A stretch of 64,000 nt of DNA from Zerene cesonia (lineage: Eukaryota > Arthropoda > Insecta > Lepidoptera > Pieridae): NCBI RefSeq assembly GCF_012273895.1, contig NC_052118.1, positions 2,108,001-2,172,000 on the forward strand, in the 5' to 3' direction. The notes below the pieces were generated by a model that searched no databases, was not told the DNA's origin, and was given only the letters and a program-made list of their open reading frames with translations. Position 1 is the stretch's first letter. The number at the start of each line of letters is the position of its first letter. Of the stretch, positions 1 to 12,050 are shown piece by piece. Position numbers and translations under genes: made by a program.

Positions 1-1121
1 TTGATATAGGTAAGGGTTTATCCTAAAGGATAAAAGGGATCTTAAGAGGCTTACACTCGTCGCGTCTGTACAAAGATGGTATTTGGCCCACAAAATGTGG
101 CGCGTTAAAATTGTTCTTATCTTGTTATATACTACGCATATAAATATTAATATAATATATTAAGAATAGCGGTGTCTCTTACTATCTGTGCATTATCTTA
201 ATAAATTGTTTGTTGCTTTCATTTAGAATAACGCCTCATTTATCTGTGTAGTATTGTATGCATATTTCTTTCCTTATATATACCCTCCAACTAAATCACT
301 CTATGTATTAAAAAAAACGAAATCTCATGTTGATTATAAAGATCTAAGTATACAGACACACAGACAGATGTAACAAACTCAGGGCAATATATGTTGAAAT
401 AATAATGTAATAACAGTAATATAATATCACAAATCATATTTTAAATACAAACAAACTCAGTAGACGTTGCTAAGTATTATTATCAGCTTTCAAACCGTAC
501 GAATAATTTCAAGCGAAACTCATACAAGAACGTGCTCTACTTTCAAAATTAGATATAATATAATATTTAATTAAGGTTTGTTAGATATAAATATGACCTT
601 AATTTCCGGACTTCGTGGTACATCGAAAGAAATAAACAGTTATGATGAGAAGTAGGTTGCGGGTATTGATTTTTTCTTTCGTTTAAATCTCTACAACAAT
701 GAATTGTATTTTTTGGAGGATGATCTAGATTCACTGTTTGAAGAATTATATTTTATACATTTGAATAACATTCAGTGTGAGTTTTCTACAGCTTCGCATT
801 TGTTTGAACTATTCTTGTGATAGGTTCTATTAATTATTTGAAAAAAATTAACTTGACTAAATTATAGTAGTGATTCATTTATTATGTTAAAAGGAAATGC
901 ATTTCAGGCATACTTTCATAGCGTTTTATTGTAAAAATATAACTAATAAGAGACATTGAAAATATCTTCTACAACGAGCGAGGTTGCAATATATTCGTAG
1001 TTATATAAGTATGAAGTTAGATGACAAAGTTTCCTCAATTATGACATAGCCATGTCACTAATAATCACTTACATCTAATTCACTTAGTGTTGGTATTGGA
1101 AGGCTGACTAAGCCTCGTATA
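1..1121. other. AT-rich non-coding sequence
   Basis: I see no gene, no recognisable repeat and no open frame of useful length here. The sequence is AT-rich with scattered short A and T runs. It is compatible with intron or intergenic DNA. Confidence 0.6.
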
Positions 1122-1383
1122 ACATTACAAATAACTCTTTCAAAGCTGATTGCTAAAATATATCAAAGCATTTGCCTGTATATAGACGTCTTTTGAATTT
1201 GACTCAACCTGATACATCATTAAAAAGGACTCATAACATTTACCTATAGGTACATCATCTTCATGCCACATGACGAGTAGGATCACGGGCTTTTACAACT
1301 GACTGAAGTTGCTATACCATTGCAAATGACTCATATATTTACCTGTATATAGGCACGTCATCTTTATACCACACGACGAGTAG
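1122..1383. repeat. Degenerate tandem repeat, about three units of roughly 100 bp
   Basis: Two clear units (about 1229-1280 and 1328-1383) share the blocks gactcata, atttacct, atag and gacgagtag in the same order, about 100 bp apart. A weaker third unit at about 1122-1195 shares tgcctgtatatag. The units have diverged by substitutions and small indels, so this is an old local duplication. No function is visible. Confidence 0.55.
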
Positions 1384-1520
1384 AAGCGCGTCAGGAGGCT
1401 GCGGTGAGCGGGTGTCGCAGGGGAGAGTCGCGTCGCCGCCCGCCACTGCTGACAGATTAACTGAGTCCAGAGATTCGGCCCTGACGCTCGGGCCTGGTCG
1501 CAGACCTGAAATCAAAATCT
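1384..1520. other. GC-rich island of unknown nature
   Basis: A short block rich in CG dinucleotides follows directly after the tandem repeat and contrasts sharply with the AT-rich surroundings. An open frame of 71 codons (1412-1627, plus strand, non-ATG start) runs through it, but its product resembles nothing I know and its second half reads through ordinary AT-rich sequence. It could be a small exon, a regulatory CpG-rich block or an unrecognised repeat edge. I cannot decide between these. Confidence 0.3.
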
Positions 1521-2340
1521 GTGTGAGATCTGGGACAGTTACTTACTTATATTTACATACTTATCACAAGGAACCAGCATTGAGACGAAAATATATAAAT
1601 AAATTGGTAAAAGGGAATTCAGAATGAGCTTAATTTTTAACGATTTGTATGTTTCATCTTCCTGTTCATAAAATTGGGGTGAATAATTGATAGGAACTGG
1701 ATGTTAAAAATATTGTGTTGCATTTTTAAATAATATTTGTAAACAGTTCCCACACTACAGCAATTGGATACATTCAATAAAAAACTAGATGGTTGTGGTA
1801 TTAATACAGAATAAAGTTCATAGTAACATCTTAATTAAAGATAAATTGATAAACCACAATATATTATAAGATACCGATATGAGTTTATAAAAAGATATTA
1901 AATCATTCAGGTGTAATTTAGTATGCGTGTGAACATGGTTCAATAAACCCCATAAAATAGGGCAAAAGCTTTTCAGTAATTGCATATGCTTAATATTAGG
2001 TAATTTAATAAAATATCACGCTCACCTTTTTTGAAAATCTATCTCGTTGATTTAATTAATTAATTTCGTCAAATTGCTTTGATGTAGTAATACATAATAA
2101 GAGTGAATTGACAGGATTTTCCGTAAGACGAAAAGCTATTTAAGATCTTTATAATATCAAATTACCAGTAGATTTTCATTGAACGCCAATTAAATGATTC
2201 TATCTTGAATTTTTTTTCCGAGATATAAGTAGATGTAAAATGTTATGAATAAAACAGGATATTTGTACAAAAATATATATATAAGATTCTTTTTGTTGTA
2301 AAATTTTAGTATGTCTGTAAAAAAAATACTTTAAAAAAAT
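1521..2340. other. AT-rich non-coding sequence
   Basis: Nothing recognisable apart from A/T runs. No frame, tandem repeat or transposon motif stands out. Confidence 0.55.
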
Positions 2341-2592
2341 CCTCCTGTAGTATCAGGCTATAATCCACAGCAGGCCAAGTACGGGTTAGCAGATGACACA
2401 TGTCGTCGAACTTTCGATTCTTCGACATGTCGCATTCCTCACAATGATTACCTTCATCGGTTCAAACAGCGGTGATGTGAATAAAGAGCAGATACATTGA
2501 AAGATCAATTTATTTCTTGCACGCTCGTTCGGTCTGGAACCCGTGACTTTTCGCTTTTAAATACGAGGTCCTATCCACTGAGCTATAAGGAT
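2341..2592 (-). mobile_element. S1 tRNA-derived SINE, antisense copy
   Basis: Read on the minus strand, this has a Pol III A-box-like tagctcagtgg (complement around 2573-2584) followed by a B-box-like ggttccagacc (complement of 2531-2541). The body shares acgacatgtgtcatctgc-type sequence with the copies at 16862 and 39061. The B box differs from the consensus ggttcgannncc pattern at one central base. The 3' microsatellite tail is not obvious, so the copy is probably 3' truncated near 2341. Family assignment is from known lepidopteran SINE architecture; transcriptional activity is unlikely given the divergence. Confidence 0.75.
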
Positions 2593-3086
2593 TAGTGGTG
2601 CTTTATAGCATAATGCATATAAAATTTTTAAAATAAAATAAAAAAAAAAACATGATTTTCATAATATTTATAGAGAAAGTCATTATGTTGGCTTTTTGTT
2701 ATCCGTACATTCTGAACAAAGCCGCAGTAAACAGCTAGTATTTGTGAAAAGGGTAGCTGATTCAATTTATACTAATTACAGAAGAAGTAATGGGTATAAG
2801 GTAATTGATGAATGAAAATAAATAACATGCGCTGTATCTTCGATAATAAGCGTTATTTATGAACATTCACAACTATTTAGTACGGTAAATAGAATTATAT
2901 TATCTTCCTATGTATTATAAAAATACCAAACTTACAAAAGGAATATTTTTTTATGAATCAGATAAAAACTGTTGCAGTTAAATTGTTTAAAAATTGGCAC
3001 ACTCATAAATCATGGCACGAAATATTTTTTCATGCTAATATTTAAGTTCAAGCTAAACTCATGCCACAATTAGTCTCATATTAGAC

Positions 3087-3298
3087 TCAAAGGTGACTGA
3101 CTGACACAGTGATCTATCAACGCACCGCCCAAACCACTGGACGGATAGGGCTAAAATTTGGCATACAGATAGATGTTTGATGTAGGCATCCGCTAAGAAA
3201 AGATTTTGATAAATTTTACTAATGGATAAAATATGGGATGAAACTTTGTAAAAAAAATATTAAAACCGCGCGGGCGAAGCTGCGGGCAACAGCTAGTA
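3087..3298 (-). mobile_element. RT1-type dispersed repeat, antisense
   Basis: Ends with gggcaacagctagt, the complement of the usual head of this lepidopteran repeat, preceded by the GC-rich gcgcgggcgaagctgcgg. The inner part carries the common ggctaaaatttggcatacag block. It stands head-to-head with the next copy, 32 bp away. It is probably a non-autonomous or 5'-truncated non-LTR retrotransposon; the exact class is uncertain. Confidence 0.75.
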
Positions 3299-3330
3299 AC
3301 TAATCAAGTTGTCATTTCATAATATAATAT

Positions 3331-3546
3331 ACTAGCTGCGCGTATTCACCCCACATTTCATCCGCAAGTCCGTATCCCGTAAGAATATCGGGATAATCGG
3401 TTGCCTATATGTTATTCAATTGTCCTGCTATCTACGTACCAAATTTCATTGTTCAGTAGTTTTTGCGTAACAGAGTAACAAACATACACATACATATACA
3501 TCAATCCTCACAAAATTTTGCATTTATAATATTAGTAGGATAGGAT
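3331..3546 (+). mobile_element. RT1 dispersed repeat, near full length
   Basis: Runs from actagctgcg through aagtccgtatcccgtaag, tatcgggataa, gttattcaattgtcc and ctacgtaccaaatttcattg to the terminal ataatattagtagga. The GC head is damaged compared with other copies (for example 61934). This order of blocks is shared by several copies in the window, which establishes the repeat without a database. Class (RTE-like LINE tail or SINE) is inferred. Confidence 0.85.
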
Positions 3547-4707
3547 TAAAGTTCTCTAACAAATAGATTAACTGCGGTAAGAATATTGGAGTCGCGACTG
3601 AGGCAATTTGTGTGACAAACAGCAAAATTGTTTGTTCTCGGATCCTTTGGAGACGCTAACGATATTTATCCTCGACGGCTTATTAATCTTCCTTCTTTAA
3701 AAACCTCTAGGCATTTAGCTTTTTAAGGGGAGATGGATCTACTTGTATGATTCGTTTCTTAAGAAAACTTCGTTTTTTGCGTGTTTAACTTAAACATTGT
3801 AAACGTAAAAACCCAAGCATAAAATAACATTACAATGTATAAAATAGTTTCATAGTTTACGAGTAGTTTTCCTGTTAGCTTTTCTAATATATCAGAAGTG
3901 AATGCAAGCAGTAATAACATTGGTATCGTGGATAGTTTAAATCATGCCGTATTTTTCTAATATTTATTCAATTCGTCAAATCCTGCAACTACAGTTACAA
4001 AAAATATAATAAAAAAAATTAGAGAGTACTAATGTCTTCGATAGGCTGTAACCGGTAATGCAGATCACCAGGCACTCACCCATTTAAACCGCTTAAAATT
4101 AGCTGATTATATATAAGTAAAATCATAAAATACTTCGTTTAGACTTTAAGTTCAGAGGATAAGTAATAGAGCAAAAAGTAAAATAAAATAAATCTTAAAT
4201 CTTCTTTATAATTATTAATAATATTATACGCTTAGTATTGAGATAACTACCAATCTAAAAGGTTAATTATTTTAAAACATGAATATTTAAAACACATGAA
4301 AAATACATCGTAACGTCTTTAAAATTAAAAAAAAACATAAAATATCTTTATTACTTTAAGATAGACATAAAAATCAAAAATAATACGCACGTGTCCAAGG
4401 TTCTTAAAGTTAAAAGTTAATTTACAAATGTGAGTTCATTGGATCCCGCACTAGGCAGTGCCTGTCCTGCGGGACCATAAACGAGTAACATTAATAATTA
4501 TAAAATTTCATAGCGGCGACAATTTCGTGTCTATTATTTAAAAAATCTATAAATAAATTCACATAAAACAAAATTTCATACAAATTAAAAATTAAAATTA
4601 AACTGAGGTAATTAAATAACAAACTCAAAAAAAAAATAAAATAAAAAAAAGGTACAAAGATTAATGTCAAATTACAATTCATAGTTGTGGTAACAATTTT
4701 TATGATT
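3547..4707. other. AT-rich non-coding sequence before a scaffold gap
   Basis: Contains long A-rich stretches around 4320-4350 and 4625-4650 and no convincing gene or repeat. The open frame at 4491-4682 (minus, 63 codons) encodes mostly F, L, I and N from A/T runs and is not credible. Confidence 0.55.
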
Positions 4708-5707
4708 NNNNNNNNNNNNNNNNNNNNNNNNNNNNNNNNNNNNNNNNNNNNNNNNNNNNNNNNNNNNNNNNNNNNNNNNNNNNNNNNNNNNNNNNNNNNN
4801 NNNNNNNNNNNNNNNNNNNNNNNNNNNNNNNNNNNNNNNNNNNNNNNNNNNNNNNNNNNNNNNNNNNNNNNNNNNNNNNNNNNNNNNNNNNNNNNNNNNN
4901 NNNNNNNNNNNNNNNNNNNNNNNNNNNNNNNNNNNNNNNNNNNNNNNNNNNNNNNNNNNNNNNNNNNNNNNNNNNNNNNNNNNNNNNNNNNNNNNNNNNN
5001 NNNNNNNNNNNNNNNNNNNNNNNNNNNNNNNNNNNNNNNNNNNNNNNNNNNNNNNNNNNNNNNNNNNNNNNNNNNNNNNNNNNNNNNNNNNNNNNNNNNN
5101 NNNNNNNNNNNNNNNNNNNNNNNNNNNNNNNNNNNNNNNNNNNNNNNNNNNNNNNNNNNNNNNNNNNNNNNNNNNNNNNNNNNNNNNNNNNNNNNNNNNN
5201 NNNNNNNNNNNNNNNNNNNNNNNNNNNNNNNNNNNNNNNNNNNNNNNNNNNNNNNNNNNNNNNNNNNNNNNNNNNNNNNNNNNNNNNNNNNNNNNNNNNN
5301 NNNNNNNNNNNNNNNNNNNNNNNNNNNNNNNNNNNNNNNNNNNNNNNNNNNNNNNNNNNNNNNNNNNNNNNNNNNNNNNNNNNNNNNNNNNNNNNNNNNN
5401 NNNNNNNNNNNNNNNNNNNNNNNNNNNNNNNNNNNNNNNNNNNNNNNNNNNNNNNNNNNNNNNNNNNNNNNNNNNNNNNNNNNNNNNNNNNNNNNNNNNN
5501 NNNNNNNNNNNNNNNNNNNNNNNNNNNNNNNNNNNNNNNNNNNNNNNNNNNNNNNNNNNNNNNNNNNNNNNNNNNNNNNNNNNNNNNNNNNNNNNNNNNN
5601 NNNNNNNNNNNNNNNNNNNNNNNNNNNNNNNNNNNNNNNNNNNNNNNNNNNNNNNNNNNNNNNNNNNNNNNNNNNNNNNNNNNNNNNNNNNNNNNNNNNN
5701 NNNNNNN
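4708..5707. other. Scaffold gap of 1000 N
   Basis: Exactly 1000 unresolved bases, most likely a standard-length placeholder, so the true distance is unknown. The two flanks do not overlap in an obvious way, unlike the gap at 13419. Confidence 0.98.
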
Positions 5708-5937
5708 GAATTTTAACACCACAATTCTGTAGGAAATTTCACTAACTTACTAATGAACTTAATTTTAAAGTTAATTATTCACTACATCAAAAGATTTTAT
5801 TTTAATCGAAGCTACGTGCAGACAGCACTACTTGAGCATGGGCCGCTCAACGCTAAACTCCAAATCTTCATAGCTATGTTATATCATTACATGGACTGGT
5901 AATAGCCATGATTTTTATAACGTACTTAAAACACCGT
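5708..5937. other. AT-rich non-coding sequence after the gap
   Basis: No gene or repeat recognised. Confidence 0.5.
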
Positions 5938-6060
5938 ATTTAAACGTGCAAATGGCGAAGCGAATAGCGAGCGTGCATGTTTTATGGCATTTTACCGTTT
6001 GCGTTCGTTATTCGCGTCGCAATTCGCCTCGCTTTTCGTACAAATGTGTAAGACAATCAT
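5938..6060. repeat. CG-rich imperfect inverted repeat
   Basis: The block gcgaagcgaatagcgagcg at about 5955-5973 is loosely mirrored by gcgttcgttattcgcgtcgc at about 6001-6020, and related gcaattcgcctcgc follows. The CG-dinucleotide richness is unusual for the surroundings. The arrangement resembles the interior or end of a non-autonomous DNA transposon, but no target-site duplication or clear termini are visible. Confidence 0.4.
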
Positions 6061-8902
6061 CGCAGCCAATACTATGAGTTTTATAAAATACCCTTGTATC
6101 CTACCAATCTATATTTCATTCAAAAACAATCCTTATTGACACGAGAACTACTTACTACACCCCACTTTTAACAAAGTTCCCTCGGACCGCCGCAAAAACG
6201 AACATTTCTATTAAGTTTATAAATTATAACGGCAACATATAACCCATATCTAGTTTGAGGCGAATTTCACAGCGCAGAATAGATAACGTTGCCAAATTGC
6301 TCACGAGAGAGTCTCCTAACGCTTGGCCGCGGTCACAGATCGCTTGATAATCGGAGTTGACCTCAAATTATGGTTATTACACTAGCTTGCGGATTTTTGT
6401 AATTTCCCATGTAATTGGTATGAAAAAAGTAAGAATGTGTACTGCGGATATCCTTATACGACTCTCTGTGGAACTATCGAGTTGATGTAAAATTTATCCA
6501 ATACAATATGTGCACTTCTGTTTCGGTTTGGTGATATCAAACCAAAGCTGTTATTTGCAGCAATAAAAACTAACTTTTTTATTTATATAATGTTTCCTCT
6601 CGCTTTCGAATCTTTTTGGGACGGAACGAGATGATGCAATAATGGTATAGAATATGATAGATTAATAATTAATGGTATATGATAGATTATGCCCTTACAA
6701 ACCGTGATTAAATTCAAACTCCGTATACCAAGCAATAGTAGAGAATATGTGTTGTCTAATTATAAATAATTCATAAGTGAAGCTCAATGATAGTATGTGA
6801 TTTTTTTCCTCATCATTGTACGTTTTGTAAAGCATTTTTATTAAAAGACAAATTTACTTTTCTCATACTATAGATAAGAAATGTTAATCACGAAATAATT
6901 GAACTAACAGTTAATAGGTGGGTACCACATTTTACCTGATTTTTGCAGTCATACTTCTACTAGTATAATAAAATACTCATAGTTTTACACGTATTGAAGA
7001 ATTTTTATGCAAATAAATCAGTGAAATGGCTCTTATATTTTAGTTCTATTCAGTGTATGTATATGATGTTATTTGTAGAAGAAAATCAAGATATAAATTT
7101 GCCTGGAATATATACGCTGCCATACAAAGAATTCCATTTCTATTGCATACAATGAGCATAAATATTCTCTCAAAGAAACCAGAAACGAGGCGATGTCACA
7201 CTTGTGTTATTTAAAAATGCCATGTCAGAGGAAACTGAGCAGCAACTCCAATTATCAATCTAAGCCCGAAAGGTATTTTGAAGCAGTTTGAATTAGCGCG
7301 AGAAAAAATGCTAGACCGAGTCCAATTAGTAGGAGCACGGAGTTTGTTTTATTCTAACGATGCACTGTAACTAGGATACGTAATTATATGATGCATGTTT
7401 TCGTGCAATATTTGATGTAGCGTATACATTAAATCACGTAAATGAGGATTGTAATTTTATACAAATACCAAGTCCGTTTTTGTAACTTTGCTACGTAACA
7501 CGTGTGTTGTAATAGAATGAACTGTAGTGATTAAATAAACAAGACACAGAAATAAACAAGGAACAGATATTTTCATTTCGCATACTCATTCTCATAGGGA
7601 GATAACTCCAATTAAAATGAAGTGCTCTAAAATAGTTCTCGTATGAAAAATTTGATTTATGTTACTTACGTGGTATTAACATTGTCACATGCGATGTCTA
7701 AAAATTAATGTTCAACAATGATGTTTATTTTATAATTTGAGATTTGAGGAGTATATTACAATAACGGTCTGCGTGCATAGTAGGTAATAATTTATAAATT
7801 TAACTATTCCAACACCTGCAAAGCATAACTTTTCTTTTTTAAGCGCATCGGTGCACGAATGATGAATTAAATTAACTTTTGCCTTTATACCGAGGACCGG
7901 GGTGTCAATCAAACGTTATTGATTTTTTCGTAGTTCACTCTGCAACGCTTTGAAAGGTTCTTAGTTACAAAAACTGAAGTAAGCTGAAGTTCATTTAATC
8001 CCTGCAAAAAGTTATTAATATTGTTGAAATTGTTTATACCAGTGTATGTTCTAAATTTCTTAGCTATAGATATATTAATCGTTGCCGAATTAGTGTAAAG
8101 GGCTTCAAAGATTGCATGGTAATACCGAAAATCTGTTCTTGTGACTCCTGTGAAATTGTTCGAGTAATTTCGATCGTTCTTTCCCAGTGAATACGGAGCG
8201 CGATTGTGACAAATGGTCCGATTAACAATCCCTCTCCCCCAAGAAGATGGCGCGAATAACGAGTCAATATATCAAAGGATTTAACCGCTGACGATATTTA
8301 GCGTTGATGCACTGATTCCTGAGAATTGCATGGTTGACGTTACCTATCGCGGAGTAGAATAATTGTGGACATTATTCTTTGCAGCACTTTCAACGTAGTT
8401 CGACTATATTAAGAAGATGCACTGATGGTAAAGAGTTATTCTTGTATAGCTGACAGGCTTATATCGCTGCCGTAACTTATTTTTGGAATTTGCTTTTAAC
8501 ATAGCTGAACTGGGTCTTTGTTTACCTCCTATACAAAGTAACATAACTGATGTTTTGTTCCTTGTTGAAAAACGAATAAAAGCTTTTCGATTGTTGTGTT
8601 TACAACATTTGCACAATGTTGGACAAATAATAATTTAGCGGAATACTAATAAGAATAACGCTCTCAACATGTTATTAATAAGCATATAAACCTAACGGTT
8701 TTACCTTTTATTAGATATAGTTTGTATCCCAATTAAGACAATATTCAATTAATTGCATAGTCTTCAAGCATCTAAAATTGCACTTAAAATTAAACAAAAA
8801 TATGCCTCACAAAAAGAATTGGAAAACCTGCAACACTTCCCAAAATTCTATCTTTAAAACCCAATTATAGTTCCCCTTATTTCTTACATAACTTATATAT
8901 GT
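6061..8902. other. Non-coding sequence, mostly unique
   Basis: No gene recognised. A small imperfect duplication at about 6642-6689 repeats aatggtat and tatgatagatta. The open frame at 8064-8267 (minus, 67 codons) matches no family I know and has no gene context. Parts near 6290-6370 and 7190-7340 have mixed, non-repetitive composition and could be regulatory, but a single sequence cannot show that. Confidence 0.5.
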
Positions 8903-8958
8903 AGTTTTGCGAGATGAGAAGTTATGTATTTATACATAACTTCTCATCTCGCAAAACT
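8903..8958. repeat. Perfect inverted repeat, 27-bp arms with 2-base loop
   Basis: The arms 8903-8929 and 8932-8958 are exact reverse complements (agttttgcgagatgag at the left outer end), separated only by tt. Such a long perfect palindrome is not expected by chance. It could be a deleted foldback transposon, a recent template-switch duplication, or part of a transcribed hairpin. I see no flanking target duplication. Confidence 0.9.
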
Positions 8959-10847
8959 GTGTGTTTTTAATTAGTTCCAAGTACATGTGAAGAATTTACA
9001 CAACGTATGGAACTTTAATATCCAAGAAGCGTCGTAAAATACACCGAAGATGGAAAGACATCGTACGAGTAAGTTTTACGGGCAAACATTGGAAACAACT
9101 GTTCTCATAGGACGTGACGCGTGGGATAGACAATTGTTTTAAGATAGCAATTGATGGCAACACTGTTCGTGCTACGAGTTACGTGTAGAGATGTTGGCAA
9201 TAAAAGCGTAATGTAATGGATTTTGTGAGTTATGATTTTATAATTATAAAGTTTTAGTTCGCGTCAATCTTCTGTGGGGATGTGCTTTGGGTTGAGTTGA
9301 CCCGCTGTATAAAGTTATATGAATTATATTTGAAACAAAATTGCATTAAATACTGGTTTTTGACATTATTTTTAAATATTTGGACATTGACAATCAAAAA
9401 GAAAAGTATGTTTGGGTGGCTTTGATAGTTACTTCTCTTTATATTGATACAATTACAGTCAGGTCTTTTGTTAAAGCTTTTTATTAGGTACACTCATATT
9501 TTTCATATTTTTCTGTAGGTGATAAGGTGCTATTTTGTGTTTATTTGTGCATTATCTTTAAATTGGATATAATTATTACTGAAACATAATTTATGTAACA
9601 AACACATTTAACATTCTGTAATCGTCCTTTTGTTCAAAAACTCAAATAAAATTACCTATAAAACACGCAAACAACATTTCTAATTTACCATTAGAATGTT
9701 GCTGCAAATGTATTGGAAATCGAGCTGAGTTAAAGGAGAGGAACCAGTTCTAGAAAGTTCTAAGTTTGTAACACGTTCGATGTTCACTCCCCATACGTGC
9801 CGAGGAATTGGGGTAAGCCGACAAGAACGGCCCTTCAATGGATTTGCTCTGATGACGGGATGGCTTAGTATTACTCCTTATAATATTGACTTTTATAGGC
9901 ATGATTTTTGTGTATTTGAACAAGAATGTATGTGTTTTATTATGTATGTTATAAACATTAAGGGTCGCTTGTACCGCCTGATGCCTAATTAGAAAGGATA
10001 ACGTGTTGGTATTTATTGATCGTTTTAAAATATTATTACTTGGTATGAAAACAATAATTTTAATATGGCCTGTGATAGTCAGAAATAAGGTAACTTTACA
10101 TGTTAGATGGAATGAAATATCTTTCGATCTCTAAACAAATTTCGTAATACCACTATGTTGTATCGTGTTTCAAACGATATATGTATGTAGACATAATTAT
10201 GTTTACATTATAACTGCATATCCATCAGCGTTATTAAATGACAAATTTAAAATTAATTAACATTGCACGTAAATATCAGCATAATGAACTCGTAGAATTC
10301 TTTTAATACACCAAAAAGCAATTACTTTGATATTTTACCCTTTTTGATCAGGCCCGTGTTTACGACGAAAAAACAAATAAATGTTCATTATTAAAACCGC
10401 GTGAGCCGGGAACACATTGCTTTTACAACAAGAAGAACAAACAAAAAAAAATAAAAGCGATAGTTTTCATTAAAATGACAATGACAGATACACACACATA
10501 TTTCACTGAGAAACAATTGGACGCCCGGGGAACGTAAAGTGTCTTGAATAGGGAAAATTGCAAACAACGAGGCGATATTTTTATTACAATTGAAACTGGA
10601 AAGAAATGTGGACTAACCCTAACTTATCAACTTGATTTGTGACTAGTCCGCCCCGGGAAGCGTTCAATTTGCGAATCTTTTAACACAATGATTCAATTAT
10701 ATTTAAATAGGCGGCAAATTTATTGGGAGTTTTAACTATTTTTTATTATTTCAAAATTCGAAACAGTGAACATATAAGGTAATAGCGTTAAGCTTAAAAA
10801 TATTTTAGACTTCTAAATAAAGTGACTTCAGGCTTCGTTTATATTTT
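8959..10847. other. Non-coding sequence
   Basis: No gene or repeat recognised. The small open frames at 9254-9493 (minus) and 9780-9992 (plus) have no recognisable product. The segment around 10350-10680 is less AT-rich and includes gcccgggg and ccccggg blocks; it may be conserved non-coding DNA but that is untested. Confidence 0.5.
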
Positions 10848-11037
10848 ACTAACTTTTGCCCGCGGCTTCTCACGCGCTTAATTCGAAGTAGTTTAATAGA
10901 CGTTAATATACATACAAACCTTCATCTTGCAGCACTCAATCTACTTAAAAAATCCGTTGTGTAATTTTAAAATTATAAACATACATACATACAGACACGG
11001 GAAGCGACTTTGCTTTATACTATGTACTATGTAGTGA
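10848..11037 (+). mobile_element. RT1-related repeat fragment (second 3' subtype)
   Basis: Begins actaacttttgcccgcggc and ends in catacatacatacagacac followed by gggaagcgactttgctttat and tactatgtagtgat. This is a familiar lepidopteran retroposon tail with a cataca microsatellite. The middle contains aaaaatccgttgtgtaattt, the diverged descendant of the usual 'rate of priming' block. No coding remnant. Confidence 0.75.
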
Positions 11038-11889
11038 TGATAGTATGGCTTGACACATATGGTAGTATTCTAAATATCTGCATCAATATCATCACAATTA
11101 AATTGCCCTAGGAAATGATTATGTTCATATTTATATTGATATTTTCGTTGACAGCACTGAGAATTGTAAATTCAAAAAAATTTCGAAGTCAAAAAAAATC
11201 ATGTCCGACTCATGTTCTATTATGACTATGAATTACTTTTAGCAGAATACGAATTTTGTTGCAATTATGATTACAATGGACTACCTTATAAATTATAATT
11301 GTGAGAATTTAGTAAAAAAGCAATAAAATACCAAGCTTATCTTTCATGCTGCTATTTAAGTGCAAGCAAATGAGACCTCCTCACACCTTTTTAAAAAGAA
11401 AAATTTTCTATAGACAATTTAGTCTAAAAGCCAACAACAGCCCTCTCATCCAGCCACATAACAATAAATATTCCAAATTCAAATTTACATAAGTTCCCGT
11501 TAAAATAAACCCACTTACACAATTCAAATTTAGTTCCACGGTAACTTCCAGGAAGTAGTGAAAAACTCGGTAACTAACGCTAAAGTCCCGGGATGTATAA
11601 AACTAAAAATGGCAGTCCATTTAAATCCTTCTGCTGAACGTCCCCTTTTTATAATAGACGTAGTTACAACTTAACCCGTTACGGCTGACTGGTTTAAGTG
11701 TGGTCGAGTTTTTTTAGTCCGAGTAGATAATTGGACGTTTAATTTATGTCCCTCGTGAGCAATGCTTTAATGACAGATTGAAGGAATGAATTCGGTGAGG
11801 TGATAACGCTGCTTCCAGTTTCCTTACTTATTACCAAAATATTAGTGAATGAAATTTTATATAAAAATACATTTTATGTATGTAGTTAC
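11038..11889. other. Non-coding sequence
   Basis: No gene or repeat recognised. The block at about 11560-11760 is less AT-rich and unique within the window. Confidence 0.5.
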
Positions 11890-11943
11890 ATAAATTTAAT
11901 CGATTCTTAAATTCTTAATATAAATTTAAGCGATTCTTAAATT
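11890..11943. repeat. Two-copy tandem repeat, 30-bp period
   Basis: The stretch starting ataaattta at 11890 is repeated from 11920 with one mismatch (taatcgattc against taagcgattc) over 24 bp. It abuts the D-family fragment that follows, so it may be a local slippage duplication at an insertion edge. Confidence 0.8.
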
Positions 11944-12050
11944 TCGACTGGGTGGACCGATTTTGATGATCCTTTTTTTATTTGAATTGGTGTCTTTCAT
12001 GTGGTCTCAGTGTGTAACATGAGAAATTCCGTGTTAACAATTATATGGCG
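11944..12050 (+). mobile_element. D-family repeat fragment
   Basis: Carries cgactgggtggaccgatttt, gatgatcc, then a T run and gtggtctcag. The same order of blocks is seen in the longer copy at 35818-36290. Only the central part is present. Confidence 0.65.

Noticed and set aside
4660..5740. Overlap between the flanks of the first gap
   Set aside because: The flanks share only a weak inverted resemblance (gttgtggtaac against gaattgtggtg on the opposite strand), far from the exact direct match seen at 13342/14419.
4687..5745. Long open frames on both strands across the N runs (also 13404-14465 and 17384-18517)
   Set aside because: They are open only because N codons contain no stops; the few real residues at their ends mean nothing.
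8903..8958. microRNA precursor
   Set aside because: A perfect stem with a two-base loop is unlike animal microRNA hairpins, which have larger loops and imperfect pairing.
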